From Candidatus Cardinium sp. cBcalN2 (GTDB taxonomy: Bacteria; Bacteroidota; Bacteroidia; Cytophagales; Amoebophilaceae): a stretch of 25,489 nucleotides of DNA. The stretch covers positions 1 through 25,489 of the forward strand of contig NZ_JAACGD010000120.1 in NCBI RefSeq assembly GCF_022810445.1. Direction: 5' to 3'. Every line of letters begins with the position of its first letter. Positions within the stretch are counted from its first letter, which is position 1. Shown one piece after another: positions 8,851 to 17,539 of the stretch. Below the pieces are notes generated by a model. It did not search any database. It worked only from the letters and a program-made list of their open reading frames with translations, and was not told the origin of the DNA. The translations under genes were made by a program, and so were the position numbers.

Positions 8851-10413
8851 ATGTATGAACAATTTAAGAAGCAATCTGTAGAAAAAAACCTATTTAGTAT
8901 AATTGTATTGGCTCTATTTGGTGTGTGGTCATGTTTCCGTTTGCCTTATATACTAGGTGAAAAACAAAAACCAATGCTTGCTACAGTAGCTACCCAACAG
9001 GTTCGGCTTCCTTCTGTAGAACAGCATCAACCACTCGAGAAGACTCCATTAGTATCAGAAGATAAACCTCTGTTAACCAAACTGCCCGATTTTACCTATG
9101 CAGCTAGAGTAGCTACACCAGCTGTAGTGCATATACACGCCTCTCAAGATCCTAAATTGCTTAAACGGCATATTACACCTTTAGAGCAATTTTTTCAAGA
9201 ATTTTTTGGAGAGAGACTAGTGATACCCAAAGAGTATCAGAGGCCTGCCCAAGCATCTGCTGGTTCTGGTGTTATTTACAAAAGTAATGGATATATTGTT
9301 ACCAACAACCATGTGATTGAGGGGGCAGATAAAATAAAAGTAACCTTGAATAATAATAGGTCTTATGAAGCAAAATTGGTTGGTACTGATCCTCGTACTG
9401 ACTTAGCACTTTTAAAAATTGACGCATCTGGCCTTCCTGCCCTAGTGCTAGGTAATTCTGATAAGTTAGAGGTGGGAGAATGGGTGTTGGCTGTTGGTAA
9501 CCCCTTTAATTTAAATTCTACAGTCACGCAAGGGATTGTAAGCGCTAAATCTAGACGCTTAGGGGGGTGTGGTAACGGAAAGTTAGATATTCAATCTTTT
9601 ATCCAAACTGATGCAGTTATCAATGAAGGTAATAGTGGAGGCGCATTGGTCAATTTATATGGGGAATTAATTGGCATCAATACGGCTATTTATGCTTCAA
9701 GATCTGCCTCCTTTATGGGATACGGGTTTGCTATACCTGCTTCTTTAGTAAAAAAGGTAGCTGATGATTTTATCCAATATGGTGCCGTACAACGTGCCTT
9801 ATTAGGCGTAATCATTGATGATGTAGACGCTACGTTAGCTGAAAAATTAGGCTTAAAAGTAGTTAGTGGGGTCTATATTCGTGGCATTCAAGAGCATAGC
9901 CCTTGTGCAAAGCTATTGCAAAAAGAAGATGTTATTACCCAAATAAATGGGCGAAAAGTTAATAATTATTCGGATTTACAAGAAATAGTCGCTTGTTCTC
10001 AACCGGGAGATAAGTTAACTATTACCTTATATCGCAAGGGTAAAGAAAAAATGGTCAATGTATTGTTGGAAAAAGCACCTGATGCGTTGCAAATTGTAGA
10101 ACAAGGTAATAAACTGAAAGTAGAAGGTGCTGTTTTTCAAAATCTTGATCCAAAAACAAAAGCTAAATTTAAGCTTTCTGGTGGTGTTTTGGTTGAGGAA
10201 GTTACCAAAGGAAAATTTCAAGCTGCTGGCCTTAAAAAAGGTTATATCTTAGTTGCGTTTGATAAGAAACCTGTTGCAGGTATAGTGGAATTAGCTGAAA
10301 TCATTCGACGTACAACAGAACCTGTTTTGATACAGGTTATAGAACCTAATAAGGGCGCTACTAGTTATCTAGCTATTGACTTGGGTAGTCCTACTTGTCA
10401 TAAGGAGAAATAA
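8851..10413 (+). CDS. DegP/HtrA-type periplasmic serine protease
   Basis: A 520-residue Do-family protease/chaperone that removes misfolded envelope proteins. A hydrophobic segment at about residues 15-33 serves as signal sequence or membrane anchor. The trypsin-like domain has a complete catalytic triad: H154 in TNNHVIEGA, D184 in PRTDLALLKI and S262 in NEGNSGGALVN. Two PDZ domains follow, at about residues 305-395 and 415-510, giving the DegP rather than the DegS architecture. It sits beside envelope genes (an LptA-like protein, murG) and faces away from cysS. All key residues are intact. Confidence 0.95.
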   Translation: MYEQFKKQSVEKNLFSIIVLALFGVWSCFRLPYILGEKQKPMLATVATQQVRLPSVEQHQPLEKTPLVSEDKPLLTKLPDFTYAARVATPAVVHIHASQDPKLLKRHITPLEQFFQEFFGERLVIPKEYQRPAQASAGSGVIYKSNGYIVTNNHVIEGADKIKVTLNNNRSYEAKLVGTDPRTDLALLKIDASGLPALVLGNSDKLEVGEWVLAVGNPFNLNSTVTQGIVSAKSRRLGGCGNGKLDIQSFIQTDAVINEGNSGGALVNLYGELIGINTAIYASRSASFMGYGFAIPASLVKKVADDFIQYGAVQRALLGVIIDDVDATLAEKLGLKVVSGVYIRGIQEHSPCAKLLQKEDVITQINGRKVNNYSDLQEIVACSQPGDKLTITLYRKGKEKMVNVLLEKAPDALQIVEQGNKLKVEGAVFQNLDPKTKAKFKLSGGVLVEEVTKGKFQAAGLKKGYILVAFDKKPVAGIVELAEIIRRTTEPVLIQVIEPNKGATSYLAIDLGSPTCHKEK

Positions 10414-10463
10414 GGTCTGCCTATGTACCTATTGATGGCCTTTACATACTTTTTTGGCTTATA

Positions 10464-11063
10464 ATGATCAAGAAAAATATCTTTTTAAACTTTATCTGCA
10501 GTTTTAATGGCCTTCTATTTCTATTTCTATTTTTATTTGCTATAATTAGCTGGTCTGCTCCAGTATATGCTGAAAATGATTTACCGGAAGAGGTTCCTCT
10601 ATTAGAAACTACTCAATTTGAGCTCTTGGGGACAAATTCTGGTAAGTTACGTATAAGCATTAGGGCATATGAGATGCGTCAATATGAAAGTGGAAATATA
10701 ACGTTGACAGGTGAAATAGAAATCATTATATTAAATAGTAAATCTGATAAAGGCGAAGGTCCTATTCATATTCAAGCCAATAGGCTTTCTTACAATAAAG
10801 AAAAAAACCTTTGTGTGATAGCCGGAAATGTTTTGCTTACTAAGCCGCAGCAACAATTCAAAATCAACACGGAGCATTTGTGTTATGATATGAACCAAGA
10901 AGTAATATTTACAGAAACCCCTGTTGTAATAGCAGATAAGGAGCATGTGTTAAAAGGGAGTTTATTACGCGCTACAAAGGATTTAACCAGGTATACAGTC
11001 ACTGGGCCTAGTGGAACAGTAGACATGAAAAAAGAGACTGTTCTAGGGGCTAATCCATTATAA
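10464..11063 (+). CDS. LptA/OstA-like periplasmic protein
   Basis: A 199-residue protein with a long hydrophobic signal (about residues 5-32, ending near VYA). The mature part alternates short beta strands in the pattern of the OstA/LptA/LptC superfamily: IHIQANRLSYNKEKN, CVIAGNVLLTKPQQ, then a repeat ending VTGPSGTVDM. Proteins of this fold form the periplasmic slide that carries lipopolysaccharide or a similar lipid to the outer membrane. The neighbour murG begins five bases after its stop, so the two are probably co-transcribed. An LptF/G-type permease lies 11 kb away at 22148. I cannot decide between LptA-like and LptC-like. Confidence 0.7.
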   Translation: MIKKNIFLNFICSFNGLLFLFLFLFAIISWSAPVYAENDLPEEVPLLETTQFELLGTNSGKLRISIRAYEMRQYESGNITLTGEIEIIILNSKSDKGEGPIHIQANRLSYNKEKNLCVIAGNVLLTKPQQQFKINTEHLCYDMNQEVIFTETPVVIADKEHVLKGSLLRATKDLTRYTVTGPSGTVDMKKETVLGANPL

Positions 11064-11068
11064 TATTT

Positions 11069-12169
11069 ATGCGTGTTTTGATAGGTTGTGGAGGTACTGG
11101 GGGGCATATTTATCCTGCGATAGCTATTGCCGATGGGATTAAAAAACAATTTCCAAATGCGACCTTCCTGTTTGTAGGCGCAAAAGGAGGTAAAGAAGTA
11201 GGTCTAGTAGTTGCTGCTGGTTACCCTATTATGAGAATTAGCATAAGAGGCTTTCAAAGAAATAAAATTATTAAAAACCTGTTGTTGCCTTTTCTTCTTT
11301 TAAAAAGCTTATATCAAGCAAGATCTATTATTAAATCATTTAAGCCTGATGTAGTTATTGGAACAGGAAGTTATGCCTCTTTTCCTACCTTGTTTGTAGC
11401 TTCTATTCAAAAAGTTCCTACGCTTATTCAAGAACAAAATAGCGTTGCTGGATTAACCAACCAATTGCTTTCTAGATGGGTTAACAAGATTTGTACAGGT
11501 TATCCAAAGGTTATTTTTCCTTGTCCAAAAGAAAAAGTAATATTTACCGGTAACCCTGTACGTGCATCCCTCTGTACTTTTCAAGAAGACCGCATGGATG
11601 CGCTTGAGTATTTTAATTTTTCTGCTTTTCAAGATAAAAAATGTTTACTAGTAGTAGGTGGAAGTGGAGGTGCAAGCGTATTGAATAGTACTATTTTAGA
11701 ATGGAAAGAACAATTGAGTAACTTAGATATCCAAGTTATATGGATAACGGGTGAGCGTTATTTTGAGCCTATTAAACAGGCTATGAAAGATTATCGTTAT
11801 ATAAAATGTTATCCCTATTTAACTAATATGGAAATGGCTTATGTAGCAGCTGATATTGTTGTTGCCAGAGCTGGAGCGCTATCCATAGCAGAGCTTTGTG
11901 TAAGAAAAAAACCTGCTATTTTGGTTCCATCATCCAATGTTGTAGGAGATCATCAAACGAAAAATAGTTTACCACTAGTTGCCCAAGGGGCAGTTATACA
12001 GATTACAGATCAGGAATGTCCTTTTTTACTTATTCCTAAGGTAGTAGAATTATTCAATGATGAGGCGCAACAATTAGAGCTAGTTAAGCAAATGGAACCT
12101 TTTACCGCATTACATGCTGGTGCCCAGAATAAGCTAGTGGAAGTAGTCGTTGAGTTGATAAAAAGGTAG
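11069..12169 (+). CDS. murG: UDP-GlcNAc:lipid I N-acetylglucosaminyltransferase MurG
   Basis: MurG adds N-acetylglucosamine to lipid I on the inner face of the membrane, producing lipid II for peptidoglycan. The 366 residues match the family. The N-terminal GGTGGH (8-13) is the glycine-rich loop that binds the lipid pyrophosphate. GTGSYASFP near residue 100 and IQEQNSVAGLTNQ are MurG blocks. The C-terminal donor-binding region contains R267 and E275 in RAGALSIAEL, followed by GDHQTKN. It has no signal peptide, as expected. It is likely in an operon with the preceding LptA-like gene. An intact copy implies that lipid II synthesis is at least partly kept. Confidence 0.97.
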   Translation: MRVLIGCGGTGGHIYPAIAIADGIKKQFPNATFLFVGAKGGKEVGLVVAAGYPIMRISIRGFQRNKIIKNLLLPFLLLKSLYQARSIIKSFKPDVVIGTGSYASFPTLFVASIQKVPTLIQEQNSVAGLTNQLLSRWVNKICTGYPKVIFPCPKEKVIFTGNPVRASLCTFQEDRMDALEYFNFSAFQDKKCLLVVGGSGGASVLNSTILEWKEQLSNLDIQVIWITGERYFEPIKQAMKDYRYIKCYPYLTNMEMAYVAADIVVARAGALSIAELCVRKKPAILVPSSNVVGDHQTKNSLPLVAQGAVIQITDQECPFLLIPKVVELFNDEAQQLELVKQMEPFTALHAGAQNKLVEVVVELIKR

Positions 12170-12199
12170 TGGTATGCTTTTTTTACTTAATTAATTGAT

Positions 12200-12217
12200 A
12201 AAAACAGATATGTTTTT
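12200..12217. terminator. Hairpin between convergent murG and nfo
   Basis: AAAAACA-GATA-TGTTTTT forms a 7-bp stem with a 4-base loop between two converging genes. An outer pairing of ATGCTT (12174-12179) with AAGCAT (12227-12232) could lengthen it. The A- and T-rich arms would suit a bidirectional terminator, though the stem has little GC. Confidence 0.4.
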
Positions 12218-12253
12218 GTACTTTTGAAGCATGACTATAATGGTGAATAGATC

Positions 12254-13126
12254 CTAAAAACTTTGCAAAAGTTTGATTTCTTTTATCCACATAGTGTCAC
12301 CATTAGGTGTTTCTAAATATTTAGGGATGAGTTTAAGTTTGGGGTGTTGCATCATCGCCTTAAAGCAAGCCATGCCTATTTCTCCATCCCCTAAGTTAGC
12401 GTGTCGATCTTTTCTTGAACCAAGTGGTGTCATGGAGTCATTGACATGTAGTGCATAGAGATGGTTTAGGCCGATGATTGACTCAAATTTAGCCAATGTA
12501 TCTTCCCATTCGGCAAGTGTACGAATAGCATACCCTGCTGCAAAAACATGGCAAGTATCCATGCAAACCCCAATAGGCACTACCTCTTTGACTTTTTGGA
12601 TCATATAGGCTAACTGTTCAAATGAATGGCCAACCGTAGAGCCTTGGCCTGCAGTAGTTTCTATAAGCAAGCGTAAAGAGTTCTCTTTTTGAAAAAGTGG
12701 TTCAAGTGCCCATAAGCTTTGCACGATTCTGTCTAAACAAGCAGTGGCATGATCACCCGTTGCAGCACCTGGGTGAAAGTTTAAATAACTGACCTTTAAA
12801 GCTAAACAACGTTCTATTTCTTCTATAAAGGCACTGCGGCTTTTCGTTAATAAGGCTTGTTGGTTGGAACCCAGATTGATTAGGTAGCTAGCATGGCTCA
12901 TAACCTGTTGCATAGAGGTAGCCTCCAGCGTATCATGCCAGCTAATCAGCTCTGCTTTGTTTAATGGTCTACTGGCCCATTGGCGTTGGTTGCTCGTAAA
13001 AAACTGTATGGTAGTAGCACCTATTGTAGCGCCATGCAGTAACGCTTTCTCAAGCCCCCCTTGAGTAGAAGTATGGGCGCCAATAAGTGATTTAGTTTGA
13101 TGTATTGTTGTGGAAATTGCTACCAT
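12254..13126 (-). CDS. nfo: Endonuclease IV (apurinic/apyrimidinic endonuclease)
   Basis: A 290-residue AP endonuclease that nicks 5' of abasic sites in base excision repair, using three zinc ions. The TIM-barrel family and every metal ligand can be read: H78, H118, E156 (LIETTAG), D190 and H193 (MDTCHVFAAGY), H227 (HVNDS), D240 and H242 (KDRHANLGDG) and E272 (LETPNG). The N-terminal IGAHTSTQGG is typical. It diverges from ppa and converges on murG. The ATG at 13126 adds about 13 residues before the conserved block. It appears complete and functional. Confidence 0.97.
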   Translation of the reverse strand: MVAISTTIHQTKSLIGAHTSTQGGLEKALLHGATIGATTIQFFTSNQRQWASRPLNKAELISWHDTLEATSMQQVMSHASYLINLGSNQQALLTKSRSAFIEEIERCLALKVSYLNFHPGAATGDHATACLDRIVQSLWALEPLFQKENSLRLLIETTAGQGSTVGHSFEQLAYMIQKVKEVVPIGVCMDTCHVFAAGYAIRTLAEWEDTLAKFESIIGLNHLYALHVNDSMTPLGSRKDRHANLGDGEIGMACFKAMMQHPKLKLIPKYLETPNGDTMWIKEIKLLQSF

Positions 13127-13239
13127 ATACGTTTAAGGTTTTTCTATATTAGTATAGCAACCTATGGTTTTCTATCTAAATTACATGATTCATCTAATAT
13201 AGACTATATTACTGGTTATTTAATTAAATCTTAAACGGA

Positions 13240-13767
13240 ATGAACATAGAAAAAATATCATCAGGAGATGATTTTCCAAATGACTTGCATGTCATCATTG
13301 AAATCCCGATGCATCATGATCCTGTAAAGTATGAAATGGATAAGTCGTCTGGTACTTTATTTGTGGACAGGTTTATGTCAAGCCCTATGTATTATCCTTG
13401 TAACTATGGATTTGTACCCCATACTCGTTCTAACGATGGAGACCCAATTGATGTTTTAGTAGTAGCTACTTATCCTATTATACCTGGTGCAGTCATTAAA
13501 GCTAGACCTATTGGCGTATTGTTGATGGAGGATGAATCTGGTTTTGATGAAAAAATTATTGCCTTGCCTACTAAAAAAGTAGCACCTGAGTTTGCACATA
13601 TTGACCATATTGAGCAATTAAGCACCCTTTTAAAGGGTCGCATTCTACACTTTTTTAGCCACTATAAAGACTTGGATAGTGGAAAATGGGTTAAAGTAAA
13701 AGGATTTGAAGGGCAAGAGAAGGCTATAGCACTTTTGAAAGAAGCTGCGCAAAACGTTATAGGATAG
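13240..13767 (+). CDS. ppa: Family I inorganic pyrophosphatase
   Basis: A soluble cytoplasmic enzyme splitting pyrophosphate to phosphate, which pulls DNA, RNA and aminoacyl-tRNA synthesis forward. The 175 residues match the bacterial family I length. The signature DGDPIDVLV provides the metal aspartates D66, D68 and D71. E21, D98 and D103 (MEDESGFDEK) also line up with the active site of this family. Just 37 bases separate its stop from the parC start, so the two may share a transcript. No unusual feature. Confidence 0.96.
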   Translation: MNIEKISSGDDFPNDLHVIIEIPMHHDPVKYEMDKSSGTLFVDRFMSSPMYYPCNYGFVPHTRSNDGDPIDVLVVATYPIIPGAVIKARPIGVLLMEDESGFDEKIIALPTKKVAPEFAHIDHIEQLSTLLKGRILHFFSHYKDLDSGKWVKVKGFEGQEKAIALLKEAAQNVIG

Positions 13768-13804
13768 TTAGTCGGGTAGGTAATATGATTTCTTCTTGAA
13801 GATT

Positions 13805-16306
13805 ATGAACGAAAGATCCGACTTAGAACAAGACACTAATAACCTAGATAATACCGTGGCTTCCATAGGGACTATGGAAGCCATGTATGAGCAGTGGTTT
13901 TTAGCATATGCTTCTTATGTAATTTTGGAGCGAGCCGTACCTGCTATAGAAGATGGTCTCAAACCTGTGCAGCGTCGGATTCTCCATGCCATGCAGCTAA
14001 TTGATGATGGTCGTTATAATAAAGTAGCCAATATTGTAGGTCAAACCATGCAATACCATCCCCATGGCGATGCATCCATTACAGAAGCCATTGTAGCCAT
14101 AGGGCAAAAAGAATTATTAATAGATACACAAGGAAATTGGGGAGATGTACGAACTGGAGATAGTGCAGCTGCAGCTCGTTATATAGAAGCCCGTCTTGCG
14201 CCCTTCGGCAAAGAAATTTTGTACAGCCCACAGATTACAACCTGGCAGCTAGCTTATGATGGCAGAAAAAAAGAGCCTCGTAACCTTCCGGTTAAATTTC
14301 CCCTATTGTTGGCCCAAGGCGTAGAGGGGATTGCGGTAGGACTAGCTACTAAAATTTTGCCCCATAATTTTATAGAATTGATACAGGCCTCCATAGATTT
14401 GCTTAAGGGTAATGCCATTGACCTTTTTCCAGATTTTGCAACAGGTGGTTTAGCAGATTGTACTCATTACCAATCAGGAAAAAGGGGAGGAAAAGTCCGG
14501 GTGCGTGCCCTTATACTAGTCCGAGATCAGCAAACATTGGTGATCACCCAAATCCCTTACGGAACAACGACTACTAGTTTAATTGAATCTATTCTAAAAG
14601 CACATGAAAAAGGTAAAATAAAAATTAAACATGTAGTGGACAACACGGCAGAAGATATTGAAATCCTGATTAACCTGCTTCCTGGTCAATTAGCAGAAAC
14701 CGTTATAGACGCACTGTATCTGTTCACAGATTGTGAGGTAAGTTATGCACCTAATGCTTGTGTGATTCAGGATGACAAACCTGTTTTTGTAACCGTTCAT
14801 GAGCTCCTAGCCTATACGGTAGACCGTACCACTGCTTTATTGGAACAGGAATTGCTTTTAGAAGAGCAGACATTAAAAGAAAAAATATTTTTTGCTAGTT
14901 TAGAAAAAATTTTTATTCAAAACCGTATCTATAGGCAGATAGAGGATTGTCAAACCTGGGCAGATTTACTCATGACCATAGCAGACCATCTAAAGCCTTA
15001 TGATTTTTATCGGCCGATTGTAGAAGCAGATTTGATTCGTTTAACCGAGATTAAAATTAAACGCATCTCACAATACGATAGTTTACGTGCGCAGGAGACA
15101 TTGACCCAGCTCCAAACCAACTTAGCTACTACCATACATCATTTACAGAACTTGAAAGACTATACCATAGCCTGGTATAGTCGTTTGCTTGAAAAATATG
15201 GAAAAGGTCGAGAAAGAAAGACAACCTTAACTAGCTTTGATACTATTGAGCCACATGATGTAACGGCAAAGGAGTATAAGCTCTATGTAAATCGTAAACA
15301 AGGTTTTATAGGTTATGGCCTTAAAGGAGAAGAATTTGTTGAACTTTGTTCAGATATAGATGATGTGATCGTAATAGGTAAAGATGGCCAATATGTTATT
15401 ACTAAAATAGCAGATAAACTTTTTGTAGGGAAAGATATTATGCACGTTTCTGTTTATGATAAAAAAGATACAAGACGCTGCTATAATCTAATTTATGTGG
15501 ATGGTGCCACCGGTATAGCCTTTGCCAAACGGTTTCAGATTATAAGTATGACACGTGATAAAACCTATGATCTCACCTTAGGTACACCGGGTTCTAGAGT
15601 AGTCTATTTAAGTTCACATCCCAATGGAGCTGCTGAAATCGTTACCGTTTTACTCTCTCCTATTAGTAGAACAGCTAAAAGAAAGTTTGAATTTAACTTT
15701 GCTGATTTAGCTATAAGAGGACGTGCTGCCAAAGGTAATATCTTAACTAAGCATGCTATTTATAAGGTTCAACCAAAAACACAGGGTTTTTCTACCCTAG
15801 CTGCCGTGGAGCTTTGGTACGATCCTGCTACTGGTAGCATAGCCCCTAAGGGCAAAGGGCAATTATTAGGTCTTTTTGACCCAACAGATAAAATATTGGT
15901 AGTCTTTAAAGAAGGTGAGTACCTTGTAACCACCTATCCGTTGCCTTTTCGACTAATCCCGGATCGGGTTTTGCTTATAGAGCGATTAAAAGCTTCACAT
16001 GTGCTTTCAGTGGTCTATTACAACAGTGTAGTGCGAAACTATTTTGTAAAGCGCTTTGTGGTAGATGTACGGGTTTTGCATAAGAAATATAACATATTCT
16101 TTTCAGAATCAAATAATTGCGTCTTAAAAATAGTTACTTCTTTTGTAGCACCCAAATTACAGTTGCACTATTTGGTGGATACGACTAATAAAGATAAACG
16201 ATCAATTATGTATGATTTAGAAAAAGTGGCTGTTAAAACTACTAAGGCTAAGGGCACTCTACTTTCTAGAAGTAAAATTACACAAGTAGATTTGTGGAAC
16301 GAATAA
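13805..16306 (+). CDS. parC: DNA topoisomerase IV subunit A
   Basis: An 833-residue type II topoisomerase A subunit. The breakage-reunion domain opens with YASYVILERAVPAIEDGL and carries the catalytic tyrosine Y126 in AARYIEARL. The HPHGDASI block and NWGDVRTGDSAAA resemble Bacteroidota ParC more than GyrA, which is why I call topoisomerase IV. ParC with ParE unlinks daughter chromosomes. The quinolone-determining serine position is alanine here, as I recall for Bacteroidota ParC. I prefer ATG 13805; a TTG at 13796 would add three residues. The parE partner is not in this window. The C-terminal beta-pinwheel region appears full length. Confidence 0.9.
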   Translation: MNERSDLEQDTNNLDNTVASIGTMEAMYEQWFLAYASYVILERAVPAIEDGLKPVQRRILHAMQLIDDGRYNKVANIVGQTMQYHPHGDASITEAIVAIGQKELLIDTQGNWGDVRTGDSAAAARYIEARLAPFGKEILYSPQITTWQLAYDGRKKEPRNLPVKFPLLLAQGVEGIAVGLATKILPHNFIELIQASIDLLKGNAIDLFPDFATGGLADCTHYQSGKRGGKVRVRALILVRDQQTLVITQIPYGTTTTSLIESILKAHEKGKIKIKHVVDNTAEDIEILINLLPGQLAETVIDALYLFTDCEVSYAPNACVIQDDKPVFVTVHELLAYTVDRTTALLEQELLLEEQTLKEKIFFASLEKIFIQNRIYRQIEDCQTWADLLMTIADHLKPYDFYRPIVEADLIRLTEIKIKRISQYDSLRAQETLTQLQTNLATTIHHLQNLKDYTIAWYSRLLEKYGKGRERKTTLTSFDTIEPHDVTAKEYKLYVNRKQGFIGYGLKGEEFVELCSDIDDVIVIGKDGQYVITKIADKLFVGKDIMHVSVYDKKDTRRCYNLIYVDGATGIAFAKRFQIISMTRDKTYDLTLGTPGSRVVYLSSHPNGAAEIVTVLLSPISRTAKRKFEFNFADLAIRGRAAKGNILTKHAIYKVQPKTQGFSTLAAVELWYDPATGSIAPKGKGQLLGLFDPTDKILVVFKEGEYLVTTYPLPFRLIPDRVLLIERLKASHVLSVVYYNSVVRNYFVKRFVVDVRVLHKKYNIFFSESNNCVLKIVTSFVAPKLQLHYLVDTTNKDKRSIMYDLEKVAVKTTKAKGTLLSRSKITQVDLWNE

Positions 16307-16457
16307 TTTTTTTGTTTGGTAAGGATAGCTTAAAATTGGGTTATTTTTAGCATCAACTATTCATATATTAAGCTTGTTGCTTTTATAACTTAGCTGTTTA
16401 GCCTCAAGTCATTGTGCTATGTGATTAAATCATTTTAAGTACTATCTAAAAAGTAAC

Positions 16458-17234
16458 ATGAAAAATACCCTACAAAAAATTATAGGTGTAATGGCATTAT
16501 CAGCCAGCTTGCTAAGCTATGCATCAGCCTTCGCTACAGTACTCGATTCTGACCAGGTAGTGAGTGGTAAACAGAATCTTTCGTGGTCTATTGGTGTAAA
16601 AATACTTACTAAAAATTGTTTTCAAGTTCTTGTACACCGTACTGCTAGTGGTGTAGAATTAGCTATTGATATTTTTGTAGGTTTGAAACTGTCTGATAAA
16701 ATATCCATGCAAAGTGGCTTGATCTGTGGTTACAACGATTTGTATACAGTAGGTTATTATGCCTGGAAAAGGGAGGTAATTAGTGGTTGGTCTCTTGTTC
16801 ATAGGCGACCTACAAAAACTAAATCCACAGTATTGCTAGACGTAGATAAAGTTACATTTTACGCGATTAGTATTCCGTTATCTATTCGCTGGTATCCAGG
16901 CAGCGGTCGGCAATTTGCATTACATGGGGGACCTCGTTTGATGATACCTATATCTAAAGTAGAACAAATTTGCTGCCAGGATTTGATTCTTGATCAGAAT
17001 AGTAACTTTTGGGATCAGTTTCTAAAATTTATTGATGGTAAATTAAAGCATAAAGCATCTAACAAGTCGCTTAATGAGATTGCACTTCCATCTTATTTAA
17101 CCTTTGACTTTGGATTTGATTACACATTCAAATCTGGGTTTATAATAGGTATGAATGGGTTAGGTACTCAAATAGGCTATGATTTTACGCACCTGTTTAC
17201 TAAACAGGTACTGGCTATGCCGGCCGATAATTAG
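16458..17234 (+). CDS. Predicted outer-membrane beta-barrel protein, copy 1
   Basis: A 258-residue protein with a cleavable signal (about residues 1-26, ending near YASAFA). The mature protein alternates short amphipathic strands and glycine/aromatic turns, as in 8-10-strand Bacteroidota outer-membrane barrels (PorT-like or OMP_b-brl_2 type). It is a paralog of the next gene: shared blocks include the strand with GLICGYNDLYTV, the IPLSIRWYPG...GGPR block, and KSGFIIGMNGLG (from K225). Unlike copy 2, it continues past the final strand (IGYDF) with about 15 residues. The function is unknown; a surface protein facing the host is likely for an intracellular bacterium. Confidence 0.7.
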   Translation: MKNTLQKIIGVMALSASLLSYASAFATVLDSDQVVSGKQNLSWSIGVKILTKNCFQVLVHRTASGVELAIDIFVGLKLSDKISMQSGLICGYNDLYTVGYYAWKREVISGWSLVHRRPTKTKSTVLLDVDKVTFYAISIPLSIRWYPGSGRQFALHGGPRLMIPISKVEQICCQDLILDQNSNFWDQFLKFIDGKLKHKASNKSLNEIALPSYLTFDFGFDYTFKSGFIIGMNGLGTQIGYDFTHLFTKQVLAMPADN

Positions 17235-17539
17235 TAATTAAAAAGCTTTGTTGTATCCATTCAGTATTATAGTGTAGCTACACAAAAAATGCCTTCAGTA
17301 AAATAGTTGTTTGCCAGAACTTTTTACAGGGGACTTGATTTTTTGTCCATTTTTTGATCAAGCAAAAAGTGGGATTAAAAACTTTTTTACCAATCTTGCG
17401 AAGATATACGCTTTTATTTTTGTAAAAAGTTTTATTTTGCTTGGAAAGAGGAAATGGTGATTGCTCAAAAGCTTCATTTAATTGAAGTTTGTTGCTTTGC
17501 ATAACTTGTGCTGTAGTTGTCAGCTAAAAAAACAATTTA
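17235..17539. other. Gene-free stretch with palindrome and hairpin repeats
   Basis: A 305-base gap between the two paralogous barrel genes. It holds a perfect 12-base palindrome, GTGTAGCTACAC, at 17272-17283. A hairpin follows at 17319-17370, pairing ACTTTTT with AAAAAGT and CTTGAT (17334-17339) with ATCAAG (17357-17362). Beyond that, A-runs and T-runs face each other in AAAAACTTTTTTAC and GTAAAAAGTTTT (about 17378-17433). A minus-strand reading frame covers it, but its lysine- and phenylalanine-rich composition looks non-coding. It probably carries a terminator for copy 1 and the promoter of copy 2. Confidence 0.45.
17319..17370 (+). terminator. Imperfect hairpin after the first barrel gene
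   Basis: Outer arms ACTTTTT/AAAAAGT and inner arms CTTGAT/ATCAAG enclose a T-rich loop of 17 bases. It lies 85 bases after the stop of the first barrel gene. From memory, similar TTGATCAAGCAAAAAG-containing hairpins recur between genes in Bacteroidota; I could not check this. Confidence 0.35.

Noticed and set aside
17278..17502. Minus-strand open frame of 74 codons between the barrel genes
   Set aside because: It lies over hairpin-forming A/T runs, is very rich in lysine and phenylalanine, and has no recognisable motif. Intergenic structure explains it better.
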